Source of the DNA: Lutjanus erythropterus
Lineage: Eukaryota > Chordata > Actinopteri > Lutjaniformes > Lutjanidae
Reading direction: 5' to 3'
DNA length: 64,000 nucleotides
Assembly (NCBI GenBank): GCA_020091685.1
Contig: CM034597.1
Coordinates: 7,698,532 to 7,762,531, forward strand
Shown here: piece by piece, positions 24,301 through 35,062 of the stretch
Position numbering within the stretch: position 1 is the stretch's first letter
Layout: every line of letters starts with the position of its first letter
The notes under the pieces: generated by a model
The model's input: only the letters and a program-made list of their open reading frames with translations
What the model was told of the DNA's origin: nothing
Databases searched by the model: none
Program-made: the position numbers and the translations under genes

Positions 24301-27300
24301 GGCGATTCGTTTAGTAATAAAAGAAAAAACATTGAGACATTGTCTCAAACACAGCAACAGTTCCTGGTGTCAGCAGATCGCCCTCCGCAGGACTGACATA
24401 GTGTCTGCAGACATGTCTGCATAGTCACAACAAATTGGGGGTGTGCTGATGTCCACACAGAGTCTACATAGTCACCCTCTGATGATGATCTGTCTGTACT
24501 CTATAACTGAAAACTTGACCTTCAGTAAATGAAAACCTGTCTGGGAAACATCTTGTACACCAAAACCTCTTAAAACACCTAAAAAATATTATCCTTGTCT
24601 CTGCTGACCTTGTAGCCTTTAAGAAATTGTAGCATTTGATAGGAAGTAGGAAAAGTGCAGCACAATTTATCTTCCATCCCTTTACTCTGCATATTCTTCT
24701 GCATAACTCACTGACAGATCCGAAGGAAAAACAGACGCTATCCAGAAATAGAATTTACAGTCCGAAGCTTAAAAAAGCACAACTGATGAAGTTCAACATT
24801 GAACAGATGTGAGTTGAGGCTGTTAACAGAGCAGGACTCAAAGTAACATTCTGAGTATTAAAGCCACACTCATGTGAAAATGTTTCATGGTACAACCAGT
24901 ACAACTCTGTCCACAGCAGAGGACTATTTTTAATTCCAGATTTTTTTGGTTGTGATGATCAAAGTGCCCACAAGCCTGTCATAAGCTGAGCATCTGTTAT
25001 GCCAACAAAGGACACTTCTATATTTGTTTCTTTGTTGTATTACGTACAGTATTGTTAGCTGTTAGACAGAAACATGACTCAACCTCACATGAGGACATTG
25101 CTGTCATGATACTTTCATTGGCTGCTATAAAAAAGTTCAATATTTGCTGTTAAATTAGTTAAATGTTGTAAAACGCTGTCGTGGTCAGTCGATTAATTGA
25201 CCAAAAGAAAATTAGTTGCCAGCTATTTTGATAACCCATTAATCCTTTCGGACATTTTTCAAGCAAAAATGTCAAACATTTACTGGTTCCAGCTTCTTAA
25301 ATGCGAGGATCTGCTGCTTTTCTTTGTCAACTATGACAGTAAATGAAGAGTCTTTGGGTTTTGGACTTTGGTTGGACAAAAGAAGCAATCTGAAGACGTC
25401 ACCTTTGGGCTCTGGGAAATTGTTATGAGCTTTTTTCACAATATTTTGACTAATCGACTAATCAGGACAATAATCAGCCAATTAAATTATCATAAAAATT
25501 CTTGTTGGTTGCAGTCCTAGACTATGATTTTCATTTTCATTCTCACCACAGCATATAAAGAGAGTAATGGTGAATGGTCTCACCTGATCTTGTAGAGACA
25601 GGACAGGATTGTTTTTGGTCGTGTTGATGTGCAGGACATGGAAGCGGTTCTTCCCACACAGGTCGTAGGCGATGTTAGTGAAGGATGTGCTGGCCGTCTT
25701 GGGCACTCTGTTATAGATTATGACCATGTCGTCTTTGTCCGGCAGTGGTGACACTTCCCGCCCAGCGTCCTCACTGTGACGCTGCTCTACTTCAGCCACC
25801 TCATGTCTGGCGATGGTGCGTTCTACACGGGCAAAAAACATGAGATTTACCATTAATAAATAAACATGAATTCCTTAATGAATGCCAAACTGAATCAATA
25901 TAATCTTCGGTTTATATTATGATGAACTGGCTGGCTCTGGATTTTAATGAGCCAAAGTTAGTAGATGCTTGTTATTCTCTTCTGGCAGCACACACAGCAG
26001 GTGGGAGGCCACCAACACAACAACAGAGACAAAGACAAAGTTACATCAGTTGTATAAATGAACAAGTCATTTAAAATGTGAGGGCAGCGAGGCAGGTTAG
26101 CATTCCTTAATTAGGGAAAACAACATAGACCTTCACAACACAATAACATTGAAACAACTAATTAAGCTTTTGATGATAATATTGACAGGAGGCATAATTA
26201 AAAGTGTTTTCTCCCACTTCTTTTCTCCTCTGCAATGTTAATTAAAACCAATTACGGGAAAGGCCTTGTGAGCATGTCGTGGACTGGCTGTGTGTCGCTC
26301 AATGGAACGCAGGCATCCTGCTGGCGAGGCAGCCGTCAGCGTCTGACGCCATGAGGAGCGACAAGTCTGCAGGATTGAAGGCAGACGGATCATCTCTTGA
26401 CCCCAAGTAATTCCTTTCTTATTAAAGACATACAGCAGCCTGTATACAGTAGCAGGTGGTTAGTTAGTGCTTAGCATTTTAGGATTTAACACAGTGTGCA
26501 TGACGTAATCTCCTTTTATTTTTGCAGTCTACATCAAATCTGTGTCAGATTATTGTACCTCTTTTTTCTTGCTGTTTTTTTTTTCTATCCAGTAGGTGTC
26601 TATACTTAATAACAACTGCTACTGTACAGTTTGCCAACTTTAGCCGATTTTTTTGAATTACAGTGGACACAGGATTTGTAAAACTTTTTAAGAATAAAAT
26701 TCAAGCACTTTCAGGGTACCCAAGCCAGAAATTTCCAGACCCTCAAAGCACACCTAAACTGTTACTATAAATCAGGGCTGCACTATTAATCGCAATATTA
26801 TCAAATTCAATATCTAATTTCCAAATGCACTTATTTTGTCTCTGACATGAGTGCTTTGTGTGCTCTATGAAGTTCTGCTGCAAGATCAACATGAATTTGT
26901 GTAATATTGTACTTACATTTGTTCATTGCCTGGTTGATTGTAAATTAAATGCTTAAAAAATTAGACATACAGTCTGTTGAGAGCTTTCGTTGTTTTGAAA
27001 AACAAAATTAGTTATTTTTAAAATATATCGCAGACTGATAATGATGATAATTTGTCTTTTCTGAGAACTGCTATCTCAAGAATATTGACAGAGAAGAATT
27101 TCACAAAAAAAGGAGCTGTAAATAATCTGTAAGCATATAAGACTAAACATATATTTGCTCAAACTTATTTCTTTGTTTTACTTATGTCAAACCTCCCTCA
27201 ACAGAATTATTTCACTTCAGGAAAATTTTTCATGTGAATATCCAGTCAGTGTTGATGGTAAATGTAGTCCAGAGATATACTGACTGATAAAGCTAAGTTG

Positions 27301-30096
27301 TCCTTCCTGCCCCCTAACAGTGATGTGGCTGGTGTTAAGGAAGAACTACAGGCTGTTTCAGCTTTGATTTCTAGTCTCCACCTCCTGGTAGACAGGGCGT
27401 GTTCTACATGAGTACACTATGTTTCAGCCAACAAAGTAATAGCTACAGGGTAGGGTGGTGATACACAGGAACATCAGAGGCTTGCATGTAATACATCCTG
27501 GCCATGTAGGCACTGCTGGTACAGCTCTGCAAGAAGGGGAAGTCAGTGTTTTTGGTCAGTATAGCACACACTAAAGGTAATTTAAAGGCATTATATAGGA
27601 AATAGTCAGGCGGTAGTTACTGCTTAGTATTTTGTGATTAAACACAAAAATTTATTCACTAAAAGCACAATACAGTACTGTACATAATGTAATCTCCTTT
27701 CTCTTACATCAAATTTGTATTTGTTTTGAAGCATACCAATCGCCCACCCAGTGATGCATTCACTGACACACCTCATTTTACTCAACATTCAGCTTTAGTG
27801 AAGTGCAATATGGCAAGTGTTAAATGTTACACTTTTTTCTTTTTTCTATTTTTGGGTGCTTTCATTTCTTTACAAAACTGATCCATCTGCCATGTGGGAT
27901 ATGTTGCAATGGCTGTGACTGCTGATAAGGATGTATAAGGAAGATAAACAAAGGTTTTCATATTTAAAATCAGAACAAAAAATCAGCATGCTGGTAAAAT
28001 ATGCAAGTGGCTGGTAAATTTCCTGAGAAGCTGAAAAAATTAAAAAAAAAAACTATTTGGCCAGTGAACAAAAAGTTATTTTTGCACCCTGATATATATT
28101 TTAAACAACTGTTAGTAAAAAATAGCTGCATAGAAATATTTTATAAAAAAATGGGGAGAAAAAACCAAAACAAAAAAAATTCTATAGGTGTGTAAACGTA
28201 AGTAAACATTTGTTTGCTCAAACTTAATTCTGGTAACTTTACAGAAATCCCTCATTATTAACTGTGTGTGAAAAGTGTTTTCAAGCAATTCCCAAACTTT
28301 CCAACACTCCAGATTTTCCCTGGAGACTCCCATTTTTCATTGCCTTCTCTCTATTTTGTCTGGGCATCACAATTTTCCTGTATTTCATCTGACTGAGAAA
28401 TTTTCACACCATTTTTTCCTTTTCATTATCACAACCCATTTCTGGCACTGTACAGTGAATATAAACACTTTGCTGTTTCCACCCAGACAACAATACAGCT
28501 GCACCAAACCAGACTGTCTAGAAGAAGAATTCCTGTTTCTTCAGGAAAGTTTTGAATAAACACATGTATGCATTTTGTAAAATTTGTCATTTAGGGGTAT
28601 GGGGAAAAAAAAAAAAAAGTTATGGAATTAGGTATGGAAGAGATTTTCACAAGTTCATGCCCTCTGTATTTTTTCCTGAGAATTAAAAGTAGTAAGTATT
28701 TGACATAAAATGCTGTTGCAGTGTATTTATTATTTCATTATTTTCATTTTATAAAAGTCATCAAAATACAGGAAACAAAGTCTCTGAAACTCTAAATTTT
28801 TTTTGAAAGCCTCCCTATTATTGAGGCTTTGAGGTTGGCAAGTAGGGCAATTCCTTTATATCCAAGCATTAAAAGCAGGGCTTCACAATCACAATAATTC
28901 TGCAGTATGACCAAGTGCAATATCCAAATCGCAGAACCAGAACCAATTTGCAATTTTTTGAAAAAGGAAAAAATGTATGAGAAAACAGCATAGTAATGAA
29001 GTACTGTAGTGTTGCATATATGACCTGGCCTAAAAATCTTGTTCTCCAGACAAAAGACAACATGTTTGTTTAGCAAAGACCTCAATAAATATCACATCAT
29101 CACAAAACTGAACACTTCCACTAATCATATTGCATATCACAATTGCAATTTCAGGCAAAATAATCACAATATGACCTTTTTCAAATTTTTTTACCAAGTC
29201 ATGCAGCCTTGATTAAAAGTACATGTAATTCCACTCTTTTGCCACACACATTTTCAACTACAATATTCATTATTTTAAAAACTCAATAATGCAATAATCT
29301 ATTTTTACGAAGGTAATATAAACATTGACTCAGTTTTAATTTTACTTCAGCTCTTGCTGTGCAATGTCAGTATCTCACTCTGATGTACTATGATTACAAC
29401 TGTGCAATATCAATATTGTCCTATTTGCAATGGTGTAAATTTGGTCCCTCTGCTTTAGGGATGATAACAACTAATTGATGATTGATTAATCGGTCGTTAA
29501 GAATTTGATCAATCAAGTAAAATGTATTCAACCTGCTGTCAAATAAAGATCTAAAATATAAAAGATTATCTTTATGATATGTATTCAAGTATGTGTTTAA
29601 TATGGAGTTGGAAATCAGGCTTTAATTGAAGGGGAAAACAAACTTGATGTTGCTTGATATAAGTAACATTTTTTCATGTTTTTTAACCGATTAATTGATC
29701 GTTAATGATTAAGTGCTTATAATTTACAACCCTAGTCTATATTGTATACATTGTTCCTATATGTTTTTCCACCTCCTCTCTTTAATACTGTTCCTATTCT
29801 TTAATATCTCCTTTGAATATATTTTTTATATATTCTCCTATTTCTTGGTTATTGTTTTCTTATTGATGCGAGTCTATTTTGGTCTACTTGCTGCTGTAAC
29901 TCTAAAAATTTCCCCGTTGTAGAACAAATAAAGGACTATCTTATCTCGTAAACACCTTTGTTTTGGTCTTACCGAGTCTGGCTCTGGACTCCTCCAGTTT
30001 CTGGATCTGGTTCTCAATGAAGAGCATCGACACTCCAAATGCCAGAACAGCCAAAAGCTGGAACTTGGGCGGCATCATGGTCCTTAAAAGCCCCAT
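17967..30096 (-). CDS. hs2st1: Heparan sulfate 2-O-sulfotransferase 1, complete spliced coding region (7 exons)
   Basis: Golgi type II membrane enzyme that moves sulfate from PAPS to the 2-O position of iduronate (and some glucuronate) in heparan sulfate. CDS segments in transcript order: 30096-29973, 25822-25584, 21225-21140, 20762-20624, 20512-20415, 19496-19339, 18193-17967. They join without a frame break to 356 codons plus TAA, the length of the human protein. Seen in the translation: short cytosolic N-terminus, signal anchor about residues 11-28 ([15 protein letters not shown]), coiled stem with [18 protein letters not shown] 5'-phosphate loop PKTASTS with Lys83, N-glycosylation sequons at Asn108 and Asn127, the YHGH motif with His140 and His142 (catalytic site in the family), and the [21 protein letters not shown] block that includes the 3'-phosphate site. 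All splice sites are GT-AG. Teleosts can carry a and b copies; I cannot say which this is. Upstream neighbour is cldn18 in the same orientation. Confidence 0.97.
18350..18379 (+). repeat. (AATC)n microsatellite in hs2st1 intron 6
   Basis: Seven to eight aatc/tcaa units. Confidence 0.85.
18435..19095 (-). repeat. Two adjacent copies of the ATCGATTAAT repeat family
   Basis: Copy one about 18435-18800 and copy two about 18825-19095. Both carry ttctctgatttcagcttctta, cagtaaactgaatat, gacatttgagga and gacgtcatcttgg in order, and end in AATCGATTAAT-type termini. They lie in intron 6 of hs2st1, in the same orientation, separated by about 25 bp. Confidence 0.65.
19339..19496 (-). CDS. hs2st1: hs2st1 coding exon 6
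   Basis: 158 nt. It completes Trp229 and encodes [20 protein letters not shown] and [20 protein letters not shown] up to ELYRT (residue 281). Acceptor GTGCAG|GAAT, donor AACAG|GTAGAA. Strong residue-by-residue match to vertebrate HS2ST1; changes are conservative, such as LEKAKYNLV against MDQAKYNLI. Confidence 0.95.
20415..20512 (-). CDS. hs2st1: hs2st1 coding exon 5 (cysteine-rich segment)
   Basis: 98 nt, residues 197-228, [20 protein letters not shown] followed by [12 protein letters not shown], plus two bases of Trp229. Four cysteines occur here, matching the family's conserved disulfide-bearing loop. Acceptor TTCCAG|ACC, donor TGCTG|GTGAGT. Confidence 0.95.
20624..20762 (-). CDS. hs2st1: hs2st1 coding exon 4 (3'-phosphate binding block)
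   Basis: 139 nt, residues 150-196, [20 protein letters not shown] onward to RRRKQGDKK. The [13 protein letters not shown] stretch matches the sulfotransferase 3'-PSB signature. Acceptor TTTAG|ATAT. The donor AAAAAG|GTCTTT is a poor match to the consensus, but it is the only GT that restores the conserved GDKK-TFDE junction with exon 5. Confidence 0.94.
21140..21225 (-). CDS. hs2st1: hs2st1 coding exon 3 (catalytic histidines)
   Basis: 86 nt, residues 122-149 ([10 protein letters not shown] to AYLDFS) plus two bases of Lys150. Contains the NVT sequon at 127 and PGFYHGHV, which places histidines at 140 and 142. These are the residues reported as important for catalysis in HS2ST. Acceptor CTACAG|GTGC, donor TCAAA|GTAAAG. 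Confidence 0.95.
22690..22757 (-). mobile_element. SINE fragment (same family as 14176)
   Basis: On the minus strand, a B box TGGTTCGACTCCCG (22752-22739) is followed by gctgtatgtcatc-type sequence. The A box end is missing. In hs2st1 intron 2. Confidence 0.5.
23957..24318 (+). repeat. ATCGATTAAT repeat family copy
   Basis: gggctgcaactaatgattat at the left, then aatgctgatcagtgtttccc, gatgacgtcctcaaat and gttttgtccacaactcaaaa. Opposite orientation to the 18435 copies; hs2st1 intron 2. Confidence 0.65.
25180..25522 (-). repeat. ATCGATTAAT repeat family copy, second subfamily
   Basis: The core differs from the 18435 type: ggttccagcttcttaaatgc, gaggatctgctgcttttctt, gaagacgtcacctttgggct. Lies just outside exon 2 of hs2st1 (starts about 60 bp past its donor). 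Confidence 0.6.
25584..25822 (-). CDS. hs2st1: hs2st1 coding exon 2 (PAPS-binding loop)
   Basis: 239 nt, residues 42-121, from [16 protein letters not shown] to [10 protein letters not shown]. It carries the 5'-PSB loop in [11 protein letters not shown], whose lysine is residue 83 of the joined protein, and the glycosylation sequon NTT at 108. Acceptor GTGTAG|AACG, donor ATCAG|GTGAGA, ending in phase 0. The acidic linker ([16 protein letters not shown]) is the least conserved part, as is usual for the stem-to-catalytic junction. Confidence 0.96.
26060..26420. promoter_or_regulatory. Candidate intronic conserved element in hs2st1 intron 1
   Basis: Repeat-free stretch with several homeodomain-type cores in about 140 bp (ttaatta at 26107-26113, ctaattaag at 26158-26166, ataatta near 26195, gttaattaa near 26238, caattac near 26250). 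GC-richer unique sequence (gctggcgaggcagccgtcag) follows. Enhancer role is inferred from motif density only. Confidence 0.35.
26760..29250. other. hs2st1 intron 1 interior, AT-rich repeat remnants
   Basis: Holds diverged pieces such as gggctgcactattaatcgca near 26766 and tcacaataattctgcagtat near 28886. These resemble a family with ATTGCGAT cores. No exon found; the ORFs are AT-rich by-products. Confidence 0.4.
29973..30096 (-). CDS. hs2st1: hs2st1 coding exon 1 (cytosolic tail, membrane anchor, stem start)
   Basis: Encodes residues 1-41, beginning [20 protein letters not shown], plus the first base of codon 42. The first ATG (30096-30094) is chosen because the MGLLR-MMPP start matches vertebrate HS2ST1. 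A second in-frame pair of ATGs follows at codons 7-8. Donor is CTCG|GTAAGA. The hydrophobic anchor and the [10 protein letters not shown] coiled-coil stem start lie here. The exon stands about 4.1 kb upstream of exon 2. Confidence 0.95.
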
Positions 30097-30660
30097 CAAA
30101 CAACCAGATGAATCATACCGCGGATACGACTCGACAGTGGGTCTCCTCACATCCACTGCACTGTTAATAACAGCTAATCCAGCAGCAGAGCAGCTACTAA
30201 CGTCAGTTTATCCTGCTGACCAACTAATCTCAGCTGATTCACTTTGAGCAAAACACGTTAGCTGATTAGCGCCATTAAGCTAACAGTTAATTTATACCCG
30301 ACAGCTTAGCAGCCGTCCAACAGAGCTAACTGAACGGTAGCCAAACAAACTAGCTTCTCTGCTAACTATCATTATAAAGCCACGTAAAGCTCATGCTAAC
30401 GTCACATTTAGACACCAACACGGTAACGTTATAGTCTCTCCGCACTGTCCATTCAGGCTTTTTTTTAACTCTGACACCATACAGAGTTCATGAAGCTCTG
30501 TCCATTTAATACAAACAAATTTCAAACACGACTGCAACCTACAGAGTTATTCACAGCACTATACACAAGCTTGTTACAGCAAGTAGGTAGCATCACTGGA
30601 ATGCAGCTGCTGCTTCTTCTTCTGCGTCTTCTTCTTCTTCTTCTCTGATTTTAATCGCAA
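30097..30660 (-). promoter_or_regulatory. hs2st1: hs2st1 5' UTR and promoter region
   Basis: Upstream flank of the start codon, less AT-rich than its surroundings. Two copies of the octamer TGACGTTA (minus strand; 30205-30198 and 30404-30397) resemble ATF/CREB sites. A TTC-rich tract lies at 30611-30647 (pyrimidine-rich on the plus strand). No TATA box stands out, as expected of a widely expressed biosynthetic gene. The transcription start is not determined. Confidence 0.45.
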
Positions 30661-31867
30661 ACCAGCAGGTGCATAACGCCACCTACTGCAACGGAGTACG
30701 TAGCTTCATTGATTTATACACTTCAGGTTAAATTCTAAAATTTTAAAGTAAAGGAGAAACAGAAACAAAATAAATAAGTTTTTTTTAAAAGAAGAAAAAA
30801 CATAACGTTTATCAGACATACACTTTGCCATTATACATAGTTGATTTTAATCCAGTCTGCCTGAACAATTTAGAAAGGGTCACTTTCTCTCTCTTACACT
30901 CCCCTTTGAAAATCTTATCATGAACTGATTTTGTATTCTTTTTCTTCATCTCTTTCTTTGCACATTTTGGTGGAATGCATTGCCAGCTTTTAGTTATATA
31001 CTGCCACCTACTGTACCAGAGTATGTAGACAAGGATTACAGTCTGTACCAGGTTATTACAGTTAAAACTAAAGTAAATATGAGGACTATAGTTATATGAT
31101 ATATAATAGTTAACTGAAATAAAAATAACTACTAGACTTTCAAATGAGGTTGCTGTCTTCATTGTTGAAAAATAAGGGACACCTTGCTAGTGGTCAGGGT
31201 TCTGGGAGTCCTCCCCCATGAGATTTTGATAGTCAGGAACTTACATGCATTCTGATGAATTTGTGCACACTAATTTGTATTTTTATACATCAAAATGTGC
31301 ATCAGCCCTCTGCTACTCAGAACATGAAGAGTCAGCTAGAAGAGGTCACTCAGTAGAGTGCAGTCTCTGCCAGCCAAAAGATGGTGAAGCACCTACTGCA
31401 ATGCCACAAGCGTAGATTTACAAAATTCTGCTAACATTAACATGACCTCCACATATGTTGTCCCTAGCTGAAACAAGATTTCAGACATGAGTGGTTGCTG
31501 ATCAGCTGTCAGTGGTTGTGTAAAACTCAAAAAGTGTTTATTCCCACTGACATGAAAACATAGAATGACTGCCTTACAGTTGTATGTCTCCACCAACCAG
31601 TCAAATTGTAGCTTATGTCTATGGCTGTTCAGACTCATGTAATGTATTTAGTAAAGAATTCCAAATTTAATATGCAAGTTACCATTACTGACCTGTCAGT
31701 TTGATGGAAATTAACAAAAGGTGTTAAATGTATTTTTGGCAAAATGGAAGTTCTCACTATACATGTGTGATTCCAGTGAATAATTTCCAGTGAAACACAT
31801 GCTGTCTTCTCTTAGAGACTATTTGCACAGAGGAGGACAGAGGACTGATAGAGAGCTGAATGTTATG

Positions 31868-32225
31868 ATGTCATAGTAAAGCTGACCTTTGACCTTTTGG
31901 ATATAAAATTTCATCACCTCATTATGTTATCCTATTAGGTATTTGTGTGTAATTTTCTAATAATTAGCATATGAAATCTTGTGTTATAGCCAAAAATTGT
32001 GTTTAGTGAGGTCACTGTGAACTTGACCTTTGACCTCTGACCTCAAAATTTTAATCAATTCACCTTTGAGTCCAAGTGAACACTTGTGATAGGTTTGAAG
32101 AAATTCCCTCAAGGTGTTCTTGTGATATCAAATCATTAGCATATAGTCATGAATGTGCACAAAAAAACATTAGGCTGATCGGTCCAGTACTATTCAAGAT
32201 CAGCTCTGGACACACTGTAGGACAA
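31868..32225 (+). repeat. Dispersed repeat carrying nuclear-receptor half-sites
   Basis: Contains TGACCTTTGACCT (31883-31895) and TGACCTTTGACCTCTGACCT (32024-32043). It continues with tgagtccaagtgaacacttg and gaagaaattccctcaagg, a sequence typical of a family spread through fish genomes. AGGTCA half-sites one base apart form DR1 arrangements. Confidence 0.6.
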
Positions 32226-32329
32226 ACAGCTAAGCTAAATTAAACTTCTCAGATATCAAATTAGACCCTAAAACCTGTGGTGTGATTTTTATGAATGAAG
32301 ACATCCGTCTTGGTTGGTTATAACCAGTG

Positions 32330-33305
32330 GTGGACAAAGTACTCAACACCAGTACTTGAGTCAAAGTATAGATACTCCTGGTCAAATATTACTCAACTAC
32401 AAGTGAAGGTTGCTCAGTCAAAATATTACTTGAGTTAAAGTACTAGAGTACTTGCTTTTAAAAATATTTAAGTATTCAAAAGTACATGTTTTTAAAAATA
32501 CTTAAGTACTCAAAAGTACAAATTACAAAGTACATCTTGTAATATCAATACATGTTGTATTGTTTTCATGATGCATTTACAGAACCTTGTAACTCTGAAA
32601 CCATCTAATGATGCACTGACCTGCTTGTAGAACCACTCTGCTACACAAAGCCTATAGAAACACCTATAAAAACTTCAACATAGAAATACAATCAAAAAAC
32701 AAGAAGGACAGCTGTTGTCATTTTCTGATGTAACTGTATTAAAATCACCACATAAAATTAGATTGAAGTTAACTGTAAGGATTTCTCCAAGTCTGTTAAA
32801 TAACAGATTTCTTTCTGTCTTCAGAGGCAGTATATGTACATGAATTATGTGGTATTTTTCACCCCAATAAAAACAATCCAACTTTAAAAGCTACCTGGAA
32901 TAATGAATAATTATAATAACATCTTGAGATTTTATTTCGTCTTTCTCCTGCCGTCACCATTACGGCTTTTTGTTTGAATGAGCACATTGCTTGTGCTTGT
33001 TAGAGACTGCACGTGGGTGACAAATTTCCACTTTTACATCAGTCCCATTTGAGAGGAGCTACTGTGATTGAACAGCATGTGACCAGCTGCATTTTAGGAA
33101 AGAAAAAAACAGCAACAGCTGACTTCAAAACTTAGTCGAAAAGTAACAACAACCTTCCTAGAAATGTAGTGGAGTCAAAATTACAATACTTGTCTTTGAA
33201 ATGTAGTGGAGTGAAAGTAATAAGTTTCCAAAAAAAACAAATACTCAAGTAAAATACAGATACTCAAAAAATGTACTTAAGTACAGAACTCAAGTAAATC
33301 AGAAT
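32330..33305 (+). mobile_element. AGTACTTGAGT element, about 1 kb, with LINE fragment inside
   Basis: Left end gtggtggacaaagtactcaa followed by tacttgagtcaaagta. The right end carries the inverted equivalent (tactcaagtaaaatacagat, gtacttaagtacagaactca). The interior includes a reverse-oriented LINE-type coding fragment (see 32675-32881). Confidence 0.5.
32675..32881 (-). pseudogene. LINE (L1/Tx1-like) endonuclease fragment
   Basis: The minus-strand reading frame contains ERNLLFNRLGEILTVNFNLI followed by LCGDFNTVTSENDNS. The GDFN-T and downstream D pattern is the hallmark of the APE-type endonuclease of non-LTR retrotransposons, with the preceding Y/H-rich strand. Only about 65 residues remain and the frame is not flanked by the rest of the ORF, so it is a dead fragment. 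Family assignment within LINEs is uncertain. Confidence 0.5.
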
Positions 33306-33417
33306 TTATTTTAAATGTGAGATGTATTACATATTGAGTTCAAGCTGTTATTACAAAATGCAGCAGGTTATTAAAAATGCAAGAGTTATTACATAATGAC
33401 ATTAAAATTTATTACAG

Positions 33418-33630
33418 TTTGACAAGTTGCTGTGTGCTGTTGTCACACTGACAATTTTTGCCTCTATTGTAATATTATGTTTTTTATGTAATTATGTAAT
33501 GTGTTATATGTCAGAAGATTTTCTTGATGGACAGTATGATGAAGACACTGACTTCTGCAAACCTCTGCCTCAGTCCTCCCCTCCCAGGATTTATATGTAT
33601 TTATATTTTAAAATACACCTCCGTCTTACA
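33418..33630 (+). other. Unassigned ORF with one membrane-like segment
   Basis: After attacag|TTT, the frame reads FDKLLCAVVTLTIFASIVIL, CFLCNYVMCYM, then an acidic stretch (SEDFLDGQYDEDTDF) and TGA stop. The splice-acceptor-like sequence in front and the hydrophobic run followed by a polar tail resemble a receptor membrane exon. I cannot match it to a family, and neighbouring frames break. It may be a pseudogene remnant or chance. Confidence 0.15.
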
Positions 33631-34732
33631 GTTTGATTTTCTCTGTATTATTATTTTATTTACAGAGAATCTATGCTGTTTCACCTCGTGATCTCCTCCT
33701 CCTCCTCCTGACGAAAAAGACAACGTGCTCCAACAGAACACTGTGAGTAACATTCTTCCTTTGAAATACATGGAGGTTCAAAAGCTTTTCACCAGAGTAA
33801 CACATCCCATTCAGCAGCTCACAGTCAAGTTTATTCACTCAATTATTTCACTTTGGCAGAAAAATCTGAGCAGTGAACGTGAGTGGGAAGTACTTGATCC
33901 TGTGCTGGTGGTGTTACTTTGAGCAAAGCGCTTCGCCCTCATCCAGTGGAGCTGCTGTTCCTGAAGAGCCTGTGACTGTTCACATTAGCAGCAGAATGAA
34001 ACCTTTACTTCAATGTGTTCAGTTTTGTCCCTTAGTTTGGACTGTGATTCTCAGAGAAATCCTTTGTCTACCAGATCACCAGTAAGAGTAAAGAGTCCCG
34101 GTATGAGAAACACACAGGCATCATGGCTTCAGCAGTTAATGTTAGTTTCATCATGACATTACTTATATGACTTCTGGCTGTGTAGTCTGTCACATTTCGC
34201 CTCTTCACAGTCTGATGCTTCAGCAGTTTTACAACAAAGTGCGACTGTCTTGACATGTGAATTTATGTTTTAAATTGACAAACAACATTGTGTAATTTGT
34301 GGCACAATTCCATTCAAAAAATAATTTGTCTCCTGCCAGAGATTACAGTTCATATTTTTTCTGAAGTGAAGTCCAATGATGGAAGGAATGAGAAATAGAC
34401 ACTCCATGTACTTCTGCACATTTACACGTTTCCTGTAAAAACAGACAGCATATCATATGCTGTATAAACTCTGTCTACAACTTATTCTTAATTATTTAAA
34501 TTCGACAAATATTATGTATTCAAGTTATGAATGAATGAATAAAATATAAACAATAACCCTAACCCTATACAACAAACTCAATAAACAAATACTCAGGAGT
34601 AGGAAGAAGTACATACTTGTTTATTCCTACCCCTTTTTCAACCATTAATCATAACTCGTAACTCAGAAATTTATAAACATACATTTCCATATATAGCCAA
34701 ATGCAATCTATAAATATAAACAATTATCACAA

Positions 34733-34951
34733 TTGAATAGCTTATATAACCCAGGCAGGTTCAGGCTGGGACTTTTGTCAAACATATCAAGTTTCAGGCA
34801 GATTGGACTGGTTAAAGGGCGTGGCCTAGCCATTTTGCCACGCCCGCTGTTGTTAACCATAGTACAAGAAAATTTTCACCACAACAAATTTGGTGAGTTT
34901 TTGAATATGATAAAGCCCCAGGAAAGGCAATTCATTTGGTGGGGAAAAAGA

Positions 34952-34997
<46 letters not shown>

Positions 34998-35062
34998 TAA
35001 TAATAATACCTTCAGTTTCAATGGGGTTCTCACACCGATGTTGGTGTTCGGGCCCTAATAAA
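34733..35062 (+). repeat. Dispersed repeat with (AAT)n tract and gggccctaataa end
   Basis: Contains tttcaggcagattggactgg, gggcgtggcctagccatttt, a long (AAT)n run (34953-35008) and ends ttcgggccctaataa. This layout is a recognisable fish repeat. The 165-residue ORF over it is a by-product (poly-Ile from the AAT run). Confidence 0.55.

Noticed and set aside
33418..33745. Class II cytokine receptor gene (IL10RB/IL20RB-like)
   Set aside because: A membrane-like segment and a proline-rich piece suggested it, but there is an in-frame stop and no diagnostic motif. Left as unassigned.
34552..34568. Interstitial telomeric repeat (aaccctaaccct)
   Set aside because: Only about two units; expected by chance.
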